Shown piece by piece: positions 1 through 7,913 of a stretch of 50,027 nucleotides of DNA. The stretch lies in the NCBI GenBank assembly GCA_029248755.1, contig JAQWIR010000017.1:1-50027 (forward strand), in the 5' to 3' direction. Source of the stretch: Porticoccaceae bacterium. GTDB taxonomy: Bacteria; Pseudomonadota; Gammaproteobacteria; Pseudomonadales; Porticoccaceae. Below the pieces are notes generated by a model that did no database searches, was not told the DNA's origin, and saw only the letters and a list, made by a program, of their open reading frames with translations. Made by a program: the position numbers and the translations under genes. Each line of letters begins with the position of its first letter. Within the stretch, counting starts at the first letter, position 1.

Positions 1-58
1 GGGAGCAACGGTAGTAGTTATTCTGTGTGCCGAGGTGTGGCTATTGGGGGTCATCGCC
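1..58 (+). ncRNA. ffs: Signal recognition particle RNA (4.5S), 3' part only
   Basis: The window opens inside what looks like the 3' half of the bacterial SRP RNA. The segment GGGAGCAAC (1-9) resembles the 3' side of the conserved apical loop. GTGTGCCGAGGTGTGGCT (27-44) matches the conserved E. coli GTGTGCCGGGATGTAGCT element except at a few positions. The 5' half lies outside the window. The position directly upstream of dnaX in the same orientation is typical for Pseudomonas-like gammaproteobacteria, which supports the call. The RNA scaffolds Ffh for co-translational membrane targeting. The exact 3' end is a guess. Confidence 0.65.
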
Positions 59-67
59 ATTCTTCCT

Positions 68-95
68 TTGCGGTCGTCGAATATATACCTATAAT
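68..95 (+). promoter_or_regulatory. Possible sigma-70 promoter for dnaX
   Basis: A perfect -10 box TATAAT lies at 90-95, with TTGCGG at 68-73 as a possible -35 box and a 16-nt spacer. It sits between the SRP RNA and the dnaX ATG at 125. It was identified by eye only. Confidence 0.4.
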
Positions 96-124
96 GGTGT
101 TTTGATTATCACTGAGTAACCCCT

Positions 125-1855
125 ATGAGCTATCAGGTTCTTGCCCGAAAATGGCGCCCCAACAACTTTTCTGAAATGGTTGGGCAAGAGCATGTGTTGC
201 AGGCATTAATTAATGCCCTCGACAATGATCGCTTGCATCACGCCTATTTGTTTACGGGTACTCGTGGTGTAGGTAAAACCACTATTGCGCGAATTTTGGC
301 AAAGTGCTTGAACTGTGAAGAAGGCGTTAGTTCAAAACCCTGCGGTGTTTGCAGTAGCTGTAAAGAAATTGCATCAGGTCGCTTTATCGATTTAATGGAA
401 GTTGATGCTGCATCCCGCACCGGTGTGGATGATATGCGAGACCTTCTTGATAATGTGCAGTATGCGCCCGCTCGAGGTCGCTACAAGGTCTATCTGATCG
501 ATGAGGTGCATATGCTGTCTAAGCAAAGTTTTGCCGCTTTGCTTAAAACCCTAGAAGAGCCACCTGAGCATGTAAAATTCCTATTTGCTACTACTGATCC
601 GCAAAAACTACCAATCACAGTACTGTCTAGATGCTTGCAGTTTAATCTTAAAAACCTCAGTACAGATAAAATTTCTCAGCATCTCAATTATGTTCTAAAT
701 GAAGAAAAATTACCGTCAGAGGCGTTGGGTACATTGGCATTGGCGCGAGCTGCAGATGGTAGCATGCGTGACGCACTTAGTCTTACAGATCAGGCGATTG
801 GCCACGGTGGTGGCAAAATCACTGAGTCTGATGTCAACGCAATGCTGGGGACTATTGACCGTAGTTTTGCTATCGGTATCTGTAATGCCTTAATAGCAGG
901 TGAGGGAACTCAACTGTTAGCAGAAGTCGCTAAAATAGCCGAACTCAGTCCGGATTATGAAATGGTTTTGGCGGATCTATTATCTATTTGGCATCAGGTT
1001 GCAATAATGCAAACAGTGCCAGAATCTATTGATAAAACACTGTCTCACTATGCTGAAATTTGTGAAATTGCCAACACAGTCTCTCGAGAAGATGTTCAGC
1101 TTTATTACCAGATTTGCCTGCTTGGCAGAAAAGATTTGGACCTAGCGCCAGATTTGAAATCTGGTTTTGAAATGGTATTACTCAGAGCATTAGCCTTTCG
1201 TCCCGGACGTGCTCCCGGCGCTAAAAAATCAGCGGAAACTAAATCGGAAACGGGGGCGGAAAGTAGCCTAAAAAAGCCTCAAGCTGAAGTGAATTCTGTG
1301 CCACAGGCACAGCAAAAAGTCATCCCAAAAGTCAAATTAGCTGAGGATCATAAGCCCGCTTTAACTGAACAGTCAAAGCCCGAGGTTAGTTCAATTAAAG
1401 AGAAGTCGGTAGCTGAAGATAAAGCCCTTGCACCAAAAGAGACCCATACTAAGATTGATCTTAAACGCTTAACACAAAATAACTGGGTAGAGGTTCATAG
1501 CCAGTTAAACCTCGGTGCATCATTGGGTGAAATTGTAAGTCATTGCCTCTTTGATAAAATGAATGAAAAGCAGCTTTTCTTTATCATAGATCAAGAGCAA
1601 ACTAGTTTGTATGATTCTGCCCATCAGCAGAGTTTGGCAGAGGCCCTGAGTGATTATTTTGGCGTTCAGTTAAGCGTAGAAATCTCTTTTGGGAAGACGG
1701 AAAAAGAAACACCGCGAGCAGCCAATATAAGGGCTAAAGAAGAGCGATTAGCCGCGGCCATTGAGGTATTAAATCACGACCCTGATTTACAAGAATTTAA
1801 GCAGAAGTTTGGTGCAAATCTAGATACAAAAACTGTTCGTCCAATTGACCAATAA
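125..1855 (+). CDS. dnaX: DNA polymerase III subunits tau and gamma
   Basis: Clamp-loader ATPase subunit that couples the replicative polymerase to the sliding-clamp loader. The 576 residues contain a Walker A motif GTRGVGKT (about 45-52), four zinc-binding cysteines at 64, 73, 76 and 79, a Walker B motif LIDEVHML and the sensor motif LSRC. An acidic/lysine-rich linker (about 365-440) precedes a C-terminal tau domain. It is shorter than the 643-residue E. coli tau, mostly in the linker. The linker carries an in-frame slippery heptamer (separate entry), so a truncated gamma of about 387 residues is expected. It is first in a dnaX-ybaB-recR-rnd cluster. The ATG at 125 gives the canonical SYQVLARKWRP start. 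Confidence 0.98.
   Translation: MSYQVLARKWRPNNFSEMVGQEHVLQALINALDNDRLHHAYLFTGTRGVGKTTIARILAKCLNCEEGVSSKPCGVCSSCKEIASGRFIDLMEVDAASRTGVDDMRDLLDNVQYAPARGRYKVYLIDEVHMLSKQSFAALLKTLEEPPEHVKFLFATTDPQKLPITVLSRCLQFNLKNLSTDKISQHLNYVLNEEKLPSEALGTLALARAADGSMRDALSLTDQAIGHGGGKITESDVNAMLGTIDRSFAIGICNALIAGEGTQLLAEVAKIAELSPDYEMVLADLLSIWHQVAIMQTVPESIDKTLSHYAEICEIANTVSREDVQLYYQICLLGRKDLDLAPDLKSGFEMVLLRALAFRPGRAPGAKKSAETKSETGAESSLKKPQAEVNSVPQAQQKVIPKVKLAEDHKPALTEQSKPEVSSIKEKSVAEDKALAPKETHTKIDLKRLTQNNWVEVHSQLNLGASLGEIVSHCLFDKMNEKQLFFIIDQEQTSLYDSAHQQSLAEALSDYFGVQLSVEISFGKTEKETPRAANIRAKEERLAAAIEVLNHDPDLQEFKQKFGANLDTKTVRPIDQ
1270..1312 (+). promoter_or_regulatory. Predicted programmed -1 frameshift signal in dnaX
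   Basis: The heptamer A AAA AAG (1270-1276) lies in the reading frame as CTA AAA AAG, the same heptamer used by E. coli dnaX. Slipping back one base gives Ala-Ser-Ser and then TGA at 1285-1287, which would produce a gamma-like product of about 387 residues. Downstream is a perfect 7-bp hairpin, CTGTGCC at 1296-1302 and GGCACAG at 1306-1312 with an ACA loop, and upstream is a purine-rich GGGGGCGGAAAG stretch. The 19-nt spacing from heptamer to hairpin is longer than in E. coli, so the stimulator is less certain than the slippery site. Confidence 0.65.
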
Positions 1856-1870
1856 TAAAGTAGATAGTTC

Positions 1871-2188
1871 ATGGATATTGATAAATTAATGAAACAAGCC
1901 TCAAAAATGCAGGAAAAAATGCAATCCATGCAGGACGAAGCGGCTAATGCAGAGGTTACCGGTGAGGCCGGTGCAGGCTTAGTCAAGGTAGTGATGACCG
2001 GTCGGCATGATGTTCGAAGTGTTACTATAGATCCATCTTTATTGGATGAGAGTAAAGAATTCTTAGAAGATCTATTAGCGGCGGCAGTTAATGATGCCGT
2101 ACGCAAAGTAGAGGCTAAAAATAAGGATGCAATGGGTTCATTAGCAGGAGGCATTAACCTACCTCCAGGATTCAAGCTTCCATTTTAA
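1871..2188 (+). CDS. ybaB: YbaB/EbfC family nucleoid-associated protein
   Basis: Small DNA-binding protein of 105 residues, the usual length for the family. An N-terminal helix rich in Met, Lys and Gln (about 1-25) is followed by [30 protein letters not shown], the conserved beta-strand core, and a C-terminal LPPGFKLPF motif typical of YbaB. It lies 15 nt after dnaX and 22 nt before recR, the classic dnaX-ybaB-recR operon, suggesting a replication or repair-linked role. The biochemical role of the family is only partly understood. Confidence 0.95.
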   Translation: MDIDKLMKQASKMQEKMQSMQDEAANAEVTGEAGAGLVKVVMTGRHDVRSVTIDPSLLDESKEFLEDLLAAAVNDAVRKVEAKNKDAMGSLAGGINLPPGFKLPF

Positions 2189-2210
2189 TGTAGTTTTTTG
2201 AGGTATTTCC

Positions 2211-2804
2211 TTGTACGGAAAAACAATAGATCAATTAATTGATGCATTGCGCGTCTTACCGGGTGTTGGTGTTAAATCAGCACAGCGTATGGCGCTCCAG
2301 CTTTTAGAAAAAGATAGAGCATCGGCCATCAAGCTTTCTGACGCTATTCAAGAGGCTGCGACAAAAGTTGGCAATTGTGCCCAGTGCAGAACACTAACCG
2401 AGCATGATCTTTGTGATATTTGTAGCAATCCTAGTCGGTCGGATGCTCAGTTGTGTGTGGTAGAAAGCCCCGCTGATTTATTCGCCATTGAGAATGCCGG
2501 TGGCTACCGTGGAAAATACTTCGTGCTTCATGGCCATCTTTCGCCTATAGACGGTATAGGCCCAGAACAGTTGGGCATTGATAAGCTAATAGAGAGACTT
2601 CAATCCAAGTTGGTCAATGAGTTAATTCTAGCGACTAACCTCACAGTAGAGGGTGAGGCTACAGCCCATTTTATTGCCGAAAAAGCTAAATCTTTTGGTG
2701 TCCAAGTAAGTCGTATTGCCTACGGTGTCCCCATGGGGGGTGAGTTGGAATATGTCGATGGTGGCACCCTTAATATGGCGCTCCAAAGCAGAAAGATAAT
2801 CTAA
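2211..2804 (+). CDS. recR: Recombination mediator protein RecR
   Basis: RecR works with RecF and RecO to load RecA on gapped DNA. The 197 residues show an N-terminal helix-hairpin-helix ([13 protein letters not shown]), a zinc finger CAQC...CDIC (about 56-71) and a Toprim domain starting [12 protein letters not shown]. The C terminus has the conserved [16 protein letters not shown] motif. The start is a TTG at 2211, because [10 protein letters not shown] is the family N terminus and no nearby ATG exists. A GAGG Shine-Dalgarno sits about 8 nt upstream. It is immediately followed by rnd with no spacer. Confidence 0.97.
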   Translation: MYGKTIDQLIDALRVLPGVGVKSAQRMALQLLEKDRASAIKLSDAIQEAATKVGNCAQCRTLTEHDLCDICSNPSRSDAQLCVVESPADLFAIENAGGYRGKYFVLHGHLSPIDGIGPEQLGIDKLIERLQSKLVNELILATNLTVEGEATAHFIAEKAKSFGVQVSRIAYGVPMGGELEYVDGGTLNMALQSRKII

Positions 2805-3914
2805 ATGAGTCTATGGATTAATAACAATAATCAACTTTCAAGTCTTTGTAATCAGCTATCGGATTGTGAGCTTATTGCGCTGGATACAGAATTTATTCGC
2901 ACCGATACTTTTTATCCCAAAATTGCCTTAATTCAGCTCTCCGATGGAGAGAGTATTTGGCTGATCGACGTTTTAGCTATTGATGATTTTTTACCCCTTA
3001 AAAATTTGCTGGAATCACCAGATACCACTCTTATCTTTCATGCCTGTGCTGAAGATCTCGAAGTCTTAGATTACAGCATCAATATACAGCCAACACATAT
3101 CTTTGATACTCAAATAGCCGCAGGTATTGTCAACATTGGCTATTCTATGGGTTATGCTAGATTAGTAGATAGCCTATTAGATATTCAACTTGATAAGCAG
3201 GAAACACGATCAAATTGGTTAGCTCGTCCGCTTACACAAAGGCAGATAGACTATGCAGAGGTCGATGTGCTTCACCTGCATAAATTACATAGCCTGTTAG
3301 TAAAAATGCTTGATAAGCAGAATCGCGTTCAATGGTTCAATGAAGAGACAAAAGGGCTTTTCAAGGTCGTCGATCAGCGCAAGAATAACCAAAATTACTA
3401 TACTCGAATTAAGGGAGCTTGGCGTCTTGACGCACAGTCTTTGACGGCACTTCGACATCTTTGCCAATGGAGAGATAGTCATGCGCGTGACAAAGATATT
3501 CCTAAATCACGAATTGCCAAAGACAATGTTTTGTTAGAAATTGCAGAGCAGATGCCACAGAATAGGCATCAACTACACTCGATTAGAGATTGGCACCCAG
3601 TCAGTATAAGGCGCTATGGTGAGATTATTTTAAAACAGATAATGTTGTCTCAAAACCAGACTCAGGATGCTTGGGTTCCGCGGCCGATATCAAGTAGTTT
3701 GAATGATACGTTTAAAAAAATTAGAAAATCATTGGTAAAAATTGCCGAAGAGCAAAAAATTCCTCAAGAATTCCTTACTAATAAGCGAGAATTAGAAGAT
3801 ATATTGCGAAGTGTTGAGCAGGGTAACTATCAACTACCTGATCGAATTAAGCAGGGATGGCGACAGCAGTGGGTTCAATCGGCAATTGAATCTGAGATTA
3901 GTAAATTAAACTAA
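2805..3914 (+). CDS. rnd: Ribonuclease D
   Basis: 3'-to-5' exoribonuclease of the DEDDy family involved in 3' maturation of tRNA and other stable RNAs. The Exo I motif is LDTEF (Asp27, Glu29), Exo II lies in FHACAEDLEVL, and Exo III is YAEVDVLHLH with the Tyr and Asp. An HRDC domain follows at about residues 205-290. The 369-residue length is normal. The ATG at 2805 directly abuts the recR stop, so the two are translationally coupled. Confidence 0.96.
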   Translation: MSLWINNNNQLSSLCNQLSDCELIALDTEFIRTDTFYPKIALIQLSDGESIWLIDVLAIDDFLPLKNLLESPDTTLIFHACAEDLEVLDYSINIQPTHIFDTQIAAGIVNIGYSMGYARLVDSLLDIQLDKQETRSNWLARPLTQRQIDYAEVDVLHLHKLHSLLVKMLDKQNRVQWFNEETKGLFKVVDQRKNNQNYYTRIKGAWRLDAQSLTALRHLCQWRDSHARDKDIPKSRIAKDNVLLEIAEQMPQNRHQLHSIRDWHPVSIRRYGEIILKQIMLSQNQTQDAWVPRPISSSLNDTFKKIRKSLVKIAEEQKIPQEFLTNKRELEDILRSVEQGNYQLPDRIKQGWRQQWVQSAIESEISKLN

Positions 3915-3928
3915 ATTTTTGAGCTATT

Positions 3929-4195
3929 ATGATACTGTGTGATATTTACAAAGGTGATAAAAAATCAGAAATGTACCTTTATGTACCATCGGATAAAGGC
4001 ATAAAAGATGTGCCTGAGGCATTACTGGAGAGCTTTGGCCTATTAGAATTAGTAATGAAGCTGAAGTTAACCAAGACAAGAAAATTAGCCAGAGTGGACG
4101 TGGTAAAAGTACTTGAGGATATTCAACAAAACGGATTTTACCTGCAAGTGCCGCCGTCCACATGGCAAGATGCTAAAAGTCAAAGCAAGGAATAA
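3929..4195 (+). CDS. ycgL: YcgL domain-containing protein
   Basis: An 88-residue protein of the YcgL family (DUF709). The MILCDIYKGDKKSEMYLYVP start and the KLARVDVVKVLEDIQQNGFYLQVPP segment match the family as I know it. It lies 15 nt after rnd and 14 nt before ycgN. The rnd-ycgL-ycgN order recurs in gammaproteobacteria and hints at an RNA-related role, but no activity is established. Confidence 0.92.
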   Translation: MILCDIYKGDKKSEMYLYVPSDKGIKDVPEALLESFGLLELVMKLKLTKTRKLARVDVVKVLEDIQQNGFYLQVPPSTWQDAKSQSKE

Positions 4196-4208
4196 TAATA
4201 ATTGAGAT

Positions 4209-4646
4209 ATGAGTGAATTTTGGCAAACCAAAAAATTGCATCAAATGACATCGGCAGAATGGGAATCATTGTGTGATGGATGTGGGAAATGTTGCCTAGT
4301 AAAACTAGAAGATTTTGATACTGCTGAAATATACCACACCGATCTTGCCTGCAAGTTATTAAATATAAATGCCTGTCGTTGCTCAGATTACAAAAATCGA
4401 CAAAAACAGGTTGATGATTGCGTTAAGCTTGATCCAAAAAATTTAGAGTCCATACAATGGCTTCCAGACACATGCTCTTATAAATTGATAGAACAGGGCA
4501 AACCTCTTCCGGATTGGCATCATTTGAGAACAGGTAACCGTGATGCAGTGCATCAAGTGCTGGGTTCGGTTAGACACTTTGCAACTTCTGAAGTAGGTGT
4601 CAAAGAGCATGATCTTGAACAGCATATTATCCAATGGGTTGATTAA
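4209..4646 (+). CDS. ycgN: YcgN/YkgJ-family cysteine-cluster protein (UPF0260)
   Basis: A 145-residue protein with a conserved set of cysteines, CDGCGKCC near residue 23-30, CRCSDY near 56 and further Cys near 71 and 94. These resemble an Fe-S or zinc-binding cluster, which is the basis of the family annotation. No catalytic function is known. The stop is followed after 2 nt by the next gene, so the rnd-ycgL-ycgN-membrane protein run is probably one transcript. Confidence 0.9.
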   Translation: MSEFWQTKKLHQMTSAEWESLCDGCGKCCLVKLEDFDTAEIYHTDLACKLLNINACRCSDYKNRQKQVDDCVKLDPKNLESIQWLPDTCSYKLIEQGKPLPDWHHLRTGNRDAVHQVLGSVRHFATSEVGVKEHDLEQHIIQWVD

Positions 4647-4648
4647 TT

Positions 4649-5002
4649 ATGTACAGTACAGAGAGTTATATTTGGGGCTGGATTGCTTACTCAGCAGGGG
4701 TAATATGCCTGCTAGGTATTTTTTGGTTATTAATTAGAAAAATTTCATCGCGCTGGATAAGGCACATGTTGCTTATTCTCTTTCTAGTCACTTTCTTTAC
4801 ACCTGTCACTGCCTATCCAGATAATCCTTATTTGGCACCCGCTTTTTTTGTCAGTCTCTATGAAGGTATTTTGTTAAGCCATAAAGATATGGGTTTTCAG
4901 CGTGGACTAGCCCCGATTCTGGCAGTGAGCTTTATTTCGATCATTTTTTACAGTTTAATATCACCCATTTTAGGGCGTCGAAAAAAATCCCTGTCTAGCT
5001 AA
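4649..5002 (+). CDS. Uncharacterised small inner-membrane protein
   Basis: A 117-residue protein that I do not recognise by name. It shows three hydrophobic stretches, at about residues 9-27 (WGWIAYSAGVICLLGIFWLL), 39-55 and 92-108. A proline-rich segment PVTAYPDNPYLAPAFFVSLYE lies between the second and third, and the C terminus is basic (GRRKK). Its position 2 nt after ycgN suggests co-transcription. I infer a membrane protein and no more. Confidence 0.75.
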   Translation: MYSTESYIWGWIAYSAGVICLLGIFWLLIRKISSRWIRHMLLILFLVTFFTPVTAYPDNPYLAPAFFVSLYEGILLSHKDMGFQRGLAPILAVSFISIIFYSLISPILGRRKKSLSS

Positions 5003-5026
5003 ACAGACATAAGTAATTTTTGGGGT

Positions 5027-5046
5027 AAATGATTTATAAATCATTT
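5027..5046. promoter_or_regulatory. Perfect 20-bp palindrome upstream of the acyl-CoA ligase
   Basis: The half site AAATGATTTA is followed directly by its exact reverse complement with no spacer. It lies about 70 bp before the start of the fadD-like gene and 25 bp after the preceding stop. A palindrome of this length in an intergenic region is most simply an operator for a dimeric regulator. It does not match the E. coli FadR or Pseudomonas PsrA consensus as I remember them. Confidence 0.5.
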
Positions 5047-5115
5047 AAAATGTTTTAAAGAAAAACGAAAGAAAGTTGTACTAAAATAATAATATAAAAA
5101 AGTATTGGGTCTTTG

Positions 5116-6783
5116 ATGTTACTAGAGAAAGCTGTAAAAGAAGGGCGCGAGCGAGTTGGGTTAACCAGCGATCAGCCTAAACTTCTAGCAGAATCTTTAA
5201 TTAGATTTTGGTCTAATACTGTATTGGAATGCCCGGATAAACCAGCTTTTAGTTGCTTAGGTCAAACTCTTAGCTATGGCGAGGTAGACCAAATATCCAG
5301 AAGAATCGCCAGTTACCTGCAAAAAGAATTGGGCTTAAAAGCGGGCGACAGAATCGCTATTCAGCTGCCAAACCTAATTCAATATCCCGCGATTGCATTG
5401 GCAGCTTGGCATGTTGGCTTGGTGGTGGTGAATACGAATCCCATGTATTCATCCAGAGAGTTAATTCACCAGTTTAATGATGCCGGCGTCAAAGCAGTTT
5501 TTGTATTGGATAAATTTTATAGCACCGTTCTTGAGGCACTTCCCAATACCCCAATTGAGCATGTAATCCTAGTCAGAGCTCTCGATTTGCTTCCTGCCCC
5601 CAAAAGAATGCTAGGTGGTCTATTAATGAGGCTGACCGGTCGCTGGACTAAAGTAAAATCAGGCGATTGGATTGCATTTTCTGATTTGCTAAATTTTGGC
5701 TGTACCTTTCAAGCCTACTCAGCCAAATTAAACGATATCTGCACGCTTCAATATACAGGCGGTACCACGGGTGCATCTAAGGGTGTAATGCTGACTAATA
5801 AATCGGTGTTGTCAAATATTTCCCAGTGCCTTTCGGTGTTATCTAGCCGTGAAAAATCCCTTGAAGGTGCCTGTACTATTGCACCACTACCCATGTATCA
5901 CATCTATTCTTATGCGCTTTGTTTAGGAATTATTCCGGCTATAAGAGGCCATAGTGTTTTGATTCCAGATCCACGGAATATTTCAGCTTTTATTAGTACA
6001 ATAAATAAATATAAATTTGAAATTTTTACTGGTCTAAATTCACTGTTTGTCGCATTAATAGAGCACCCCAAATTTAGCCGTATAGATTTTTCTAAATTGC
6101 GCATAACCCTTTCTGGCGGTATGGCATTGATGGAATCGGTGGCGGAGAATTGGCAAAAAGTAACGGGCTGTGTTGTTAGTGAAGGCTATGGAATGACTGA
6201 GGCATCACCAGTGGTGTCTATGAACCCTTTAGGGTATCAAAAGATTGGTAGTGCTGGCATACCTATTCCAGGTACTGAGATTAAAATTGTCAATGAACAG
6301 GGCGAAGAGCAAGAAGTTGGTGGTGAAGGCGAGCTCTGTGTGCGTGGCGATCAAGTTATGGAAGGCTACTGGAACTGCTCGGAAAAAACAGCTGAAACTA
6401 TTGTCGATGGATGGTTGCATACTGGCGATATAGTCAAACTTGATGAGCAGGGGTTTATTAAGGTTGTGGATCGACTAAAAGACATGATTATTGTTTCTGG
6501 TTTTAATGTCTATCCCAACGAATTAGAACAAGCCTTAACTGTTCATCCAGATATTTCTCAGTGTGCTGCTATTGGTGTACCAGATCCCAAGGCAGGCGAG
6601 GTAGTAAAGATGTTTGTGGTGAGCGCCAATCCAAAACTGACAGAAGCTCAGGTAATAGAGTTTTGCAAGCAGACAATGGCTGGCTATAAAGTACCAAAAT
6701 ATATTGAGTTTAGAGACCAGTTACCCATGTCTAACGTAGGTAAGGTATTGCGAAAAGATTTAAGGGCTGAGGAAATTAGTTAA
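5116..6783 (+). CDS. fadD: Long-chain fatty acid-CoA ligase (FadD-like)
   Basis: ATP-dependent activation of fatty acids to acyl-CoA, probably peripheral to the inner membrane. The 555 residues contain the AMP-binding motif YTGGTTGASKGV (about 212-223), the GYGMTEASP motif, DGWLHTGDI and the linker DRLKDMIIVSGFNVYPNELE, and the C-terminal catalytic lysine region SNVGKVLRKDLR. I take ATG 5116, because TTG 5113 just upstream would add only one residue. The gene stands alone behind a 20-bp palindrome and may be individually regulated. Medium- versus long-chain preference cannot be read from sequence. Confidence 0.88.
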   Translation: MLLEKAVKEGRERVGLTSDQPKLLAESLIRFWSNTVLECPDKPAFSCLGQTLSYGEVDQISRRIASYLQKELGLKAGDRIAIQLPNLIQYPAIALAAWHVGLVVVNTNPMYSSRELIHQFNDAGVKAVFVLDKFYSTVLEALPNTPIEHVILVRALDLLPAPKRMLGGLLMRLTGRWTKVKSGDWIAFSDLLNFGCTFQAYSAKLNDICTLQYTGGTTGASKGVMLTNKSVLSNISQCLSVLSSREKSLEGACTIAPLPMYHIYSYALCLGIIPAIRGHSVLIPDPRNISAFISTINKYKFEIFTGLNSLFVALIEHPKFSRIDFSKLRITLSGGMALMESVAENWQKVTGCVVSEGYGMTEASPVVSMNPLGYQKIGSAGIPIPGTEIKIVNEQGEEQEVGGEGELCVRGDQVMEGYWNCSEKTAETIVDGWLHTGDIVKLDEQGFIKVVDRLKDMIIVSGFNVYPNELEQALTVHPDISQCAAIGVPDPKAGEVVKMFVVSANPKLTEAQVIEFCKQTMAGYKVPKYIEFRDQLPMSNVGKVLRKDLRAEEIS

Positions 6784-6860
6784 TCTTTTGAAATGTCTCT
6801 CAACCTGTTACCCTAAAAATCTCAATTAAAATTAATAAAGCTGTTTAGAGGTAAATAGTT

Positions 6861-7427
6861 GTGAAGCGACTTATTGTCGGTATATCAGGCTCAAGTGCAG
6901 TAATCTATGGCATAAGGCTACTAGAAAGACTCTCCAAACGTGAGGATGTCGAAGTGCACTTGGTGATTAGTCAGGCGGCTAAAATGACCATAGGCATAGA
7001 AACTGAATACACTGCAGAGCAAGTCGAGGCCTTGGCTGATGTGGTACATAACAGCAAAAATATTGGCGCCAGTATTGCCAGTGGTTCTTTTAAAACCGCG
7101 GGTATGGTAGTAGTGCCATGCTCTATGAAAACACTTTCTGCAATCGCAAATTCCTATGCTGATAATCTTATTGTGCGGGCAGCTGATGTGGTGCTTAAAG
7201 AGCGTCGCCGGCTAGTAATAGTCCCCCGAGAAACGCCGCTACATATCGGCCATTGTGAACTAATGCTAAAAGTAAGTCAGATGGGTGCTATTCTTTGTCC
7301 GCCGGCACCCGCATTTTATACCCAGCCTAAAACAGTCGACGATATTATTGATCATTCTGTAGCAAGAATTTTAGATCTATTTGATCTGGAAGATGCTGAT
7401 ACTGAACGCTGGGCAGGCAATGTCTAG
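6861..7427 (+). CDS. ubiX: Flavin prenyltransferase UbiX
   Basis: Makes prenylated FMN, the cofactor of the UbiD decarboxylase in ubiquinone synthesis. The 188 residues carry the N-terminal FMN-binding GISGSSAVIYGIRLLERL, the VVPCSMKTLSAIANSYADNL core and the ERRRLVIVPRETPLH motif typical of UbiX. The start is GTG 6861 with a GAGGT Shine-Dalgarno about 8 nt upstream. The end overlaps the next gene by 8 nt. Confidence 0.95.
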   Translation: MKRLIVGISGSSAVIYGIRLLERLSKREDVEVHLVISQAAKMTIGIETEYTAEQVEALADVVHNSKNIGASIASGSFKTAGMVVVPCSMKTLSAIANSYADNLIVRAADVVLKERRRLVIVPRETPLHIGHCELMLKVSQMGAILCPPAPAFYTQPKTVDDIIDHSVARILDLFDLEDADTERWAGNV

Positions 7428-7905
7428 TGACCTGCCATTCTGGCAACTGCTTCAGTCAGAGTCTGTTTTAACGCTCGCAACGGCTGATACCATTGGTAGC
7501 TGGTCAGCACCAGTGCTCTATGCCAGCTGTCATATTGAAGAAAAACCAGTGTTGTATTTTTTATCGTCCCACAGTAGCCGGCATATTAAAAATTTACCTG
7601 CTAATGGCGTCGCGGCGGCTTCTGTGTATGCCAGCTATAAGGGAGATTGGCAAGCCATTAAAGGGCTGCAAATGCAAGGTGTAATTAGTGAGATTGACCA
7701 GAGTCAAACCCACAACTGGCAATCAATTTACTTTGCGCGATTTCCTGAAGTTGCCGAAATGATCAATAACCCAGCCACTGAGCAACAGCAAAAAATTGCA
7801 TCTGCTTTTGAGCGCAGTGGTAAGTTTAGTTTTGTCCCTTCATTGATAAAATTGACGGATAATTCAGGGCGGTTTGCTGAGCGCAATCAGTGGATTTTTG
7901 ATTAG
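7420..7905 (+). CDS. Pyridoxamine 5'-phosphate oxidase-like flavoprotein (YhbP type)
   Basis: A 161-residue protein with the split-barrel flavin-binding pattern. SVLTLATADTIGSWSAPVLYA is followed by LYFLSSHSSRHIKNL and a strand AAASVY, and then by the family hallmark KGLQMQGVI. It resembles YhbP/UPF0306-like proteins, with no known substrate. ATG 7420 is chosen over the longer TTG 7381 start because MSSDLPFWQLLQ fits the family N terminus. The ATG overlaps the ubiX stop by 8 nt, implying translational coupling with flavin prenyltransferase. Confidence 0.75.
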   Translation: MSSDLPFWQLLQSESVLTLATADTIGSWSAPVLYASCHIEEKPVLYFLSSHSSRHIKNLPANGVAAASVYASYKGDWQAIKGLQMQGVISEIDQSQTHNWQSIYFARFPEVAEMINNPATEQQQKIASAFERSGKFSFVPSLIKLTDNSGRFAERNQWIFD

Positions 7906-7913
7906 ACTTTATT

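Noticed and set aside
1222-1228. Second A-rich heptamer T AAA AAA in dnaX
   Set aside because: It does not fit the X XXY YYZ pattern and does not precede a close stop with a hairpin.
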